From NCBI GenBank assembly GCA_964539805.1, contig CAZIKN010000161.1, positions 1 through 11,473 on the forward strand: a stretch of 11,473 bases of DNA, read 5' to 3'. Of this stretch, positions 6,439-11,473 are shown piece by piece. The position numbers were made by a program, and so were the translations under genes. This DNA comes from M3007 sp964539805. GTDB lineage: Bacteria > Bacteroidota > Bacteroidia > Chitinophagales > Saprospiraceae. The notes below the pieces were generated by a model that worked only from the letters and a program-made list of their open reading frames with translations, was not told the DNA's origin and did no database searches. Each line of letters starts with the position of its first letter. Within the stretch, counting starts at the first letter, position 1.

Positions 6439-6523
6439 ACGACTGCACTCACGCATACCGCTGCCCGCGTTGGCTTTGAGGGTTAGACGTTGGCGGCGGT
6501 TGGCGTTGAGTGCATTGTTCGAT
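6439..6523 (-). repeat. attC-like cassette recombination site C, split by the short IS copy
   Basis: On the minus strand it begins ATCGAAC (R''), AAT spacer and GCACTCA (L''), then ACGCC, a loop containing CAAAGCCAACGC, and TGCGTGAGTGC (L'). It ends AGTCGT against the IS. GCACTCA pairs perfectly with TGAGTGC, with one extra A on the left arm like the extrahelical bases of attC. Joining across the IS at the ACG repeat gives GTTCTCA (ending at 5710), the expected GTT core. The site lies about 60 bp after the stop of the gene at 6582. Confidence 0.85.
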
Positions 6524-6581
6524 GCAGGTTATACTTTTAAATTTTTTTGTCATAAATTATTTCTACTATAGGTGTTGCGAC

Positions 6582-7874
6582 TTATTTGCCCATCATCTGC
6601 TGGTATTTGTATACGATGTCTCTTACCTTCCCAAAGTCGTTAATAGGTAGATTGCAAAAGGCAATGGCACCACTTTTCGTAGCTGGGTCGAAATAAATAA
6701 AAGAATAGACGCCGACTGAGCCACCATTATGCATTCGATAACCAGTAGGGGATATTGCCCAGAATACACCTACGCCCTGTTGGTCATTGAAGGGATAATT
6801 GTTGCGGTTTTCAAAACAGGAATCGGCAAGTTGTGGCTGAAAAAGGACATGGTAGGCATCAGCACTCAGTAAGTTGCCGCCGCCGTAGTAGCCGTTTATC
6901 ATTTCCAGGAGGTATTGGCTTAAATCTTCTATATTCGTTTTCAGGCCCCCTGCCGGATAATCAGTCATTTGGTATTTGGGCATTTCAATAGCTTTGCTGG
7001 GTGCATTGCGGTTGTCAGTCATATAAATCTTGGCGAGCAATGGATCTTCCAAGTCTGTGTATTGCCAACTGGTATGCGTCATTTTTATCGGCTTGAAAAT
7101 ATGCAGCCGGGTATATTCCTCAAAGGACTGCCCCGATTTTATCTCCACAATACGGGCAGCTATAGCGGCATCGAGGTTGGTGTAGTCGAATTTTTCGCCG
7201 GGCAGATTGGGCAGGAAGTTTTCAGCAGTGTACCATTTACCGTTGGGCTGGGTATATCGCTGGATATGTTCGTCGAGGCTGATGGGTTTGCCCATTTTAA
7301 AATAATTAATTGCATCTTTGATACCTGCGGGGGTATGGGCGTCAAGGGGATAGTCCTCCAGCAGGTAGATGCTGGCTTCGCCTACCTGCTCTGGGTCGAA
7401 TTCTTCGGTGAGTGTGGAACTGTGCGTAACCAAATGCCGGACGGTTATCGCCTTGTCAGGGTGGTGTGGGTTGGTGATTTCATAAGGCAGGATGGCGTTG
7501 ATGGGCTCATCAAGGCGGAGCTTCCCTTCGTCCACCAATTGCATGATGGCTAAGCCGACGAAGGTTTTTGAAATAGAGGCCACGCAGTTGATTGTCTGCG
7601 GCGTGAAAGGGACTTTGTTGGCGAGGTCAGCGTAGCCATAGCCTTTCTCGAAAAGCACTTGGCCATCCTTAGCGATGGCTACTGAGAAGCCGGGCATGAG
7701 GCTTGTACTGGATAATTGCTTCAAATCTGCATCCAATGAATCCAATACCTTTTGATAGACGATTGGTGAACTAATTCGCTCGGCATTTCCATTTCTCCAA
7801 ATAGTAAAGCAGCCCGTAGTGCAAACTAGCAACACCGCGCAGATGAAGTATAGTGTCAGGCAGACGTTTTTCAT
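6582..7874 (-). CDS. Serine beta-lactamase-family hydrolase, predicted lipoprotein
   Basis: The protein is 430 aa. The N-terminus has a basic start and hydrophobic stretch ending in TTGC (C22), a plausible lipobox, so the mature protein is probably anchored in the cell envelope. The beta-lactamase-related fold (PF00144, class C/esterase/DD-peptidase group) is shown by SxxK at S100-I-S-K103, YxN at Y231-T-N233 and HxG at H382-N-G384, all in the usual order and spacing. The subgroup (beta-lactamase, esterase, D-aminopeptidase) cannot be told from motifs. The length is normal for the family. By eye it is clearly richer in GC than the neighbouring cassettes, which suggests a separate origin. The start at 7874 directly precedes the signal sequence. 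It is the only gene of its cassette. Confidence 0.92.
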   Translation of the reverse strand: MKNVCLTLYFICAVLLVCTTGCFTIWRNGNAERISSPIVYQKVLDSLDADLKQLSSTSLMPGFSVAIAKDGQVLFEKGYGYADLANKVPFTPQTINCVASISKTFVGLAIMQLVDEGKLRLDEPINAILPYEITNPHHPDKAITVRHLVTHSSTLTEEFDPEQVGEASIYLLEDYPLDAHTPAGIKDAINYFKMGKPISLDEHIQRYTQPNGKWYTAENFLPNLPGEKFDYTNLDAAIAARIVEIKSGQSFEEYTRLHIFKPIKMTHTSWQYTDLEDPLLAKIYMTDNRNAPSKAIEMPKYQMTDYPAGGLKTNIEDLSQYLLEMINGYYGGGNLLSADAYHVLFQPQLADSCFENRNNYPFNDQQGVGVFWAISPTGYRMHNGGSVGVYSFIYFDPATKSGAIAFCNLPINDFGKVRDIVYKYQQMMGK

Positions 7875-7973
7875 GTGCGTTTAACAAGATTAACAATTGA
7901 ACGTTTATCTGAAATACTAGCAAAATAGGCAACCGGTATTTTAATTTTCATCATGTTTTTAATCTCTTATTGC

Positions 7974-8059
7974 ATCGAAGGGGCATGGGCGACGTGGCGG
8001 CGAGCGTTGGCTTTGCGGGTTGGGCTTTTGCCGCCATGTGTGCTCATGCATTGTTAGCA
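7974..8059 (-). repeat. attC-like cassette recombination site D, with variant core
   Basis: This 86-bp palindrome reads on the minus strand TGCTAAC (R''), AAT, GCATGAGC, then ATGGCGGC pairing with GCCGCCACG, a loop sharing CAAAGCCAACGC with sites C and E, and GCCCATGC. It ends CCC and CTTCGAT, where GTT would be expected. The R'' end overlaps the Panacea gene, whose last codons (ANNA and TGA at 8046-8044) are made of attC sequence. The core has C where the cleaved G normally stands, so this site may recombine poorly. Confidence 0.78.
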
Positions 8060-8529
8060 TCTTTTAGTGTTTTATATTCTTCAGCATCCTGTATCAGATT
8101 GAGATACGTATACTTTGAACTTGTTTTTACAGGATATGTAGAATAGATAATTGATATAAAAGTTGTCCAGTCCAATTCATTCGTTTTAGTAATGATAATA
8201 TCACTTGTATATTTAACAGAAGAAGGCAAATCAACAACTTTTTGGCTTATCAATTTTATTCTATCCGAATTTCCTCCTCCAAATGGATTTAAATAAGTAG
8301 TTACTTCAAAATCTTCCTTTGCTTCCTTAATTGTATTTATTACGTCTTCAACATATGGGCCATAATGATTAAAATACCATTTTATGTCGGTTGCCTGTCC
8401 ACCAAAATCTATACAATGCTTCCAATCAATTAAATACATTATTTTTACAAGTCGTGGTTTAGACAATTGTAACGGGTTAGGATAATTCCTAAAAATATAA
8501 ATAGCCAAGTCAAGAATTGAAGTCTTCAT
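8044..8529 (-). CDS. Panacea-domain (SocA/DUF4065-like) antitoxin
   Basis: The protein is 161 aa. The core LSKPRLVKIMYLIDWKHCIDFGG (about 22-44) followed by IKWYFNHYGPYVEDVINTI (about 49-67) is the characteristic pattern of Panacea (SocA-like, DUF4065) domains. In many studied cases these are antitoxins that neutralise unrelated toxins encoded next door. Its ATG overlaps the stop of the upstream GAF/membrane gene by 4 bp (ATGA, 8526-8529), so the pair is translationally coupled and the upstream gene is the obvious candidate toxin. The stop codon lies inside attC site D, a common arrangement in cassettes. No membrane segment is seen. Antitoxin function is inferred from family and context. Confidence 0.82.
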   Translation of the reverse strand: MKTSILDLAIYIFRNYPNPLQLSKPRLVKIMYLIDWKHCIDFGGQATDIKWYFNHYGPYVEDVINTIKEAKEDFEVTTYLNPFGGGNSDRIKLISQKVVDLPSSVKYTSDIIITKTNELDWTTFISIIYSTYPVKTSSKYTYLNLIQDAEEYKTLKDANNA

Positions 8530-9371
8530 ATTCCAATATTATTTAGACTTTGTTGCGAAGTTGCATTTGGGTTGTTTATCTTTTCAATAAACATGATTAA
8601 GGGCTGCCTAATTCCCTCAATCTTTTCCAAAACATTTTCTTTCGTAAATGCATTTGGGTTCTTACTTTCTGCTACAAATACCGCTTTGGGTTCATTATCA
8701 AATCCTTCTACTCTGCAAATATAATAAGTTCTTGATTTCATATTCATATTATCAATTACAGTTCTTGGTATTTGTGCTATGGCGTTTATTGCGTTGTAAT
8801 ATGTTGTTCCAGTTCTTTCGGTTGGATCCGGTAAATTATCAATAAAATATTCACCTATACTCCAACCTTTACCTATCAGGCCTTCATTAATTGGGTAGGA
8901 TTTTCTTCCTGAATTTTTCAAGTTCGGGTCATCTGATGTTCGTCCAATCCTTACAAATTCGTTATTATATATTTTATATACACTTATTCTTTCGTTATGC
9001 CCAAATCCTAAACTTTTAGTCAGAAGTTTTAGGTATGAGTTAAAAAGCTGATTAGTTTCATCCACAACTTGATTTAACGAATTCTCCAAATCAGCAATTT
9101 TAGCATCTTTTAGTTTGCCTTGTTTTTCTAATTCGGCAGTTTCGTGAGTATTAAAAATTGAGATAATTCCAAAGATAAGCGCAAAAAATACTGATGCTCC
9201 ATAAATGAATTTTCCTATTTCAAATTTTTCTGCACCAAACATCGGCTTTGTCCATTCATTTATATCTGAAATATCAATTACGCTTAGTGCAATCACAAAA
9301 GCAACAGAAAGATAACCTGATAGGTAGTAAGTTTTATCCCACAACCAATGCCCTGCTTTTCTTGGATTCAT
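8526..9371 (-). CDS. Membrane protein with coiled coil and GAF-like domain, candidate toxin
   Basis: The protein is 281 aa. Two predicted membrane helices (about 17-35 and 52-73) are followed by a charged coiled-coil segment (about 75-112). From about 118 to 260 comes a GAF-like sensory fold: NERISVYKIYNNEFVRIGRTSDDPNL, SYPINEGLIGKGWSIGE, and late strands with YYICRVEG and KAVFVAES. No catalytic output domain is visible. It begins 40 nt after the cassette border at attC site E, and its stop overlaps the Panacea-family gene, so it is probably the toxin of a membrane-acting toxin-antitoxin pair. The alternative is a ligand-sensing membrane protein with an unrelated Panacea regulator. Confidence 0.8.
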   Translation of the reverse strand: MNPRKAGHWLWDKTYYLSGYLSVAFVIALSVIDISDINEWTKPMFGAEKFEIGKFIYGASVFFALIFGIISIFNTHETAELEKQGKLKDAKIADLENSLNQVVDETNQLFNSYLKLLTKSLGFGHNERISVYKIYNNEFVRIGRTSDDPNLKNSGRKSYPINEGLIGKGWSIGEYFIDNLPDPTERTGTTYYNAINAIAQIPRTVIDNMNMKSRTYYICRVEGFDNEPKAVFVAESKNPNAFTKENVLEKIEGIRQPLIMFIEKINNPNATSQQSLNNIGI

Positions 9372-9405
9372 ATTGTATTTTTATAATTTTACTTAATTTT
9401 CTTAA

Positions 9406-9493
9406 TGCTAACGACGGCACTCACGCTGTGCCGCCCTGCGTTGGCTTTGTGGGTTGGGCTTGGGCGGCATAGGCGTTGAGTGCATTGTTCTCG
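9406..9493 (-). repeat. attC-like cassette recombination site E, intact
   Basis: This is the clearest attC in the window, 88 bp. On the minus strand it reads CGAGAAC (R''), AAT, GCACTCA (L''), ACGCC and TATGCCGCCC, a loop containing CAAAGCCAACGC, then GGGCGGCACAGCG, TGAGTGC (L'), CGTC and GTTAGCA (R'). AAC pairs with GTT, GCACTCA with TGAGTGC, and GCCGCCC with GGGCGGC. The central spacer is unpaired (AAT against CGTC), and one arm carries extra bases. Strand exchange would fall between G9412 and TT on the minus strand. It starts 5 bp after the stop of the gene at 9498, so it belongs to that cassette. Confidence 0.85.
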
Positions 9494-9497
9494 GTAT

Positions 9498-11408
9498 TTA
9501 CTTATTTAGCAAATTTTGAAGAGCCTTTTCATCAAGAAATTTAGTCTTGATTATATAGCCTTTATCTTGTTCAAATTTTAAATCTAATTCATTAGTTAAC
9601 AACAGAATTAAATCATCATTGGCAATATTCTCTTCTAAAATGGTTTTTAGTGTTTTACCATTTTTGAATACAAATTCTTGATTTAAAGAATTTTTTAAGT
9701 TTTCAATATTAGTTATTGAAACCTCTATTGGAGTGCTAACTTTGTTGGTTGGAGCGACAATTTTGACTTTGGCTTTCCTAAAATAGTCAGAATTGTTTTC
9801 TACTATTTTAAAAGTTAATTCAAGATAAATAACTTCATTAACATCAACTGAGTTAGGTTGAAACTTAAACTCCAAATCACATTCAAATTCATCGTCTCCG
9901 TTCTTTTTTAATTCACCTTTTTCAACTTGTTCTTTCAAGTAGTTAAATTTTTCGTTTTGAAAAGAGACATCTTGAATATAGACTCCTTGAATTCTATGGG
10001 CGGCATCTCTCTGTTTTACTTTGTATTGTAAATTCCACTTATAATCATTGGGCATGGTTGAGGTTACTTTGTACTCTGGGCTTTTAGAGTATATTACAGG
10101 CAGAGTCGAAACCTTAATTTCTATATCTTCGTACAAGCAATCTAAATATTTTACTTGATTGTTAATAGCAACTGGTTGTTTAAAAAACAGCCTTACGTCC
10201 ATTTTATCGCTATATTTTTCCTCTGACCCGTTGTACTGAGACAAGAAATCGGGATTTAATGAAACCTGAATTTCATAATTCCACATACCTTGTATTTTAC
10301 TGTCAGCCCCACCAGACCTAAATTTAATATCGTTTTGTCCGCCTTTAATTAAATTTTTAGCCACAAGTGAATTTTTAAGATATTCAAAATCTAATGTAAT
10401 GTCATTGACGTATTGCTCAGGGACTGGTCCAAATTGGACGATAATCTTCGCTGGTTGATTAGGTGTTAAATATCCCTCAGCAAAAACAGGAGTTTCTCTT
10501 TCTCCTTCATATAAATTCCAACAATTCGCAATGTTCTCGGGTTTAGGTACACTTGTGGTATTTGGCTGCCCAAATAGATATAAATCGAAGTAAGTCTCAT
10601 TAAAATCCACTTGGTCGCTTTTCTCCCATTTAAAACTACCTTCTGCTTGCAATTTGATTAAAGGAATACTATATCTTGCTTTCAGTTTTGCATCAACGTT
10701 TGCACCACTTTCCCAATTTGCTGAATTGTTCTCGTAAATGCTCAACCCTTCAAAATCTTTTAAGATGGATGCATTTGATTGTACTTTATTTGTACTGTAA
10801 AGCGTCCAAAGGTCATAAATCGGCAACCAATCGTAATGTTCGATGAATTTATTTTGATTTACTTTTTCAAACATATTAGCAAGAGAGTTTTCAAAAGTAC
10901 CTACCGCAAAACTTAATTGTCTATGAGTATTTTTAGATTTTTTAAGTGCTGCAACTGCTTGAAGATTGAAATAAGGATTGTCACTTCCTAAGTTGGCTTC
11001 TGCTGCGGTAGCCATGACATAACTTGAATTAATTGATAATTCATAGTTCGCCCGATTAGGGTTAATTAAACCAACTTGTTTAAGGTTGTCTTGAATTGCA
11101 ACATTTGCTTTTTGTTTAAATGTTTCTGAATTAATATTTCCAGTAAAAAATATACTACCCATTTCCGCCAAATTAACACCAGAAATGTGTAAATTAGCAT
11201 CAAGTTGGCTGTTTAATTTATGCTTTGGCATTGGGTAAGTTCGAGGTAGAGCATCTTTTAATTTCTTGTTATTTTCTTCTTCTTTTTTGTCTTTTGGTTT
11301 CTTTAAAATTACATTATCTTCAAGCAACATAGTTGTTATGCGCTCTTGAATAACCTTTTGAACTGTTAGTTGACAGAATGCAGTCGATGAATAAAGCGAT
11401 AGTGCCAA
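9498..11408 (-). CDS. Large putative exported protein of unknown function
   Basis: The open frame gives 636 aa from TTG at 11408. The first residues (MALSLYSSTAFCQ) look like the end of a signal peptide with cleavage near residue 12, but no ATG precedes them in frame: upstream codons run PKYVTHSIPF back to a TAA. A T6 run sits at the start. One more T would join the frame to ATG at 11431 and give the much better leader MSRTLFLFLALSLYSSTAFCQ, so a sequence error or a slippage-type mutation is possible. After a lysine/glutamate-rich stretch (about 36-52) the protein looks largely beta-rich with many aromatic and asparagine residues. No internal membrane helix or familiar motif is seen. I do not recognise a family. 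It is the only gene of its cassette. Confidence 0.78.
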   Translation of the reverse strand: MALSLYSSTAFCQLTVQKVIQERITTMLLEDNVILKKPKDKKEEENNKKLKDALPRTYPMPKHKLNSQLDANLHISGVNLAEMGSIFFTGNINSETFKQKANVAIQDNLKQVGLINPNRANYELSINSSYVMATAAEANLGSDNPYFNLQAVAALKKSKNTHRQLSFAVGTFENSLANMFEKVNQNKFIEHYDWLPIYDLWTLYSTNKVQSNASILKDFEGLSIYENNSANWESGANVDAKLKARYSIPLIKLQAEGSFKWEKSDQVDFNETYFDLYLFGQPNTTSVPKPENIANCWNLYEGERETPVFAEGYLTPNQPAKIIVQFGPVPEQYVNDITLDFEYLKNSLVAKNLIKGGQNDIKFRSGGADSKIQGMWNYEIQVSLNPDFLSQYNGSEEKYSDKMDVRLFFKQPVAINNQVKYLDCLYEDIEIKVSTLPVIYSKSPEYKVTSTMPNDYKWNLQYKVKQRDAAHRIQGVYIQDVSFQNEKFNYLKEQVEKGELKKNGDDEFECDLEFKFQPNSVDVNEVIYLELTFKIVENNSDYFRKAKVKIVAPTNKVSTPIEVSITNIENLKNSLNQEFVFKNGKTLKTILEENIANDDLILLLTNELDLKFEQDKGYIIKTKFLDEKALQNLLNK

Positions 11409-11473
11409 AAAAGGAATAGAGTGCGTGACATATTTGGGGCATCGTTATATGAAAAAAAAGAGGGAAGTTTTTA

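Noticed and set aside
6969..7553. Plus-strand open frame of 194 codons
   Set aside because: It is antisense to the beta-lactamase-family gene, which has all its motifs. The predicted product has no recognisable domain.
3100..9493. CRISPR array or REP/BIME repeats as the explanation of the palindromes
   Set aside because: Spacing is one gene unit of about 1.2-1.5 kb or more, far too long for CRISPR. REP elements would not be expected to share one orientation, AAC/GTT termini, an unpaired spacer and strict placement 3' of each gene unit. REP remains the fallback if attC models fail.
1..11473. tRNA, rRNA, riboswitch or origin of replication
   Set aside because: I saw no cloverleaf, rRNA-like segment, known aptamer pattern or iteron cluster when reading both strands. 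Short RNAs without strong motifs could be missed by eye.

Overview
The window looks like an accessory region of a Bacteroidota chromosome. The evidence is Bacteroidetes-type promoter boxes (TAnnTTTG), starts without Shine-Dalgarno sequences, AT-rich genes, and an Rpn-type PD-(D/E)XK protein plus an IS1182-type transposase of kinds common in that phylum. A Saprospiraceae-like host is a guess only. Every gene I accept is on the minus strand.

My main reading is that most of the window is an integron gene-cassette array (a sedentary chromosomal integron, or an integrase-less attC cluster). Five GC-rich imperfect palindromes of about 65-90 bp lie between the gene sets at 3100-3161, 4262-4326, 6439-6523, 7974-8059 and 9406-9493. 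On the minus strand each starts with an AAC box (usually AACAATGCA) and ends in a GTT-type core. The arms pair as in attC sites: R''/R', an unpaired spacer, L''/L' and a variable loop. Each lies just 3' of a gene or gene pair, and one overlaps a stop codon. All point the same way as the genes. No integrase is present; from the orientation it would lie beyond the right edge.

In transcription order, right to left, the cassettes are: (1) a 636-aa putative exported protein (9498-11408); (2) a two-TM/GAF-like protein and a Panacea-type antitoxin with a 4-bp overlap (8526-9371, 8044-8529); (3) a serine beta-lactamase-family lipoprotein (6582-7874); (4) a TIR-domain protein and a membrane protein with a PH-like segment (5082-5657, 4365-5075); (5) a DUF4240 protein and a small protein resembling a GIY-YIG toxin module (3488-4060, 3176-3484); (6) a four-TM protein (760-1320), followed without a visible attC by an Rpn-family gene that leaves the left edge (1-661). 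Three of the six carry likely toxin-antitoxin or phage-defence pairs, which fits what is known of integron cassettes.

Two copies of one IS1182-like element interrupt the array, a 1752-bp copy (1348-3099) and a 722-bp internally deleted copy (5717-6438). Both have 15-bp terminal inverted repeats and ACG flanking repeats, and both sit in the same orientation at the same position inside the GTT core of an attC. Removing either restores a complete core. This points to an attC-targeting IS of a family for which I know of no such targeting, and it is the strongest candidate for something undescribed here. The long copy's transposase has an in-frame amber codon and the short copy is a non-autonomous remnant.
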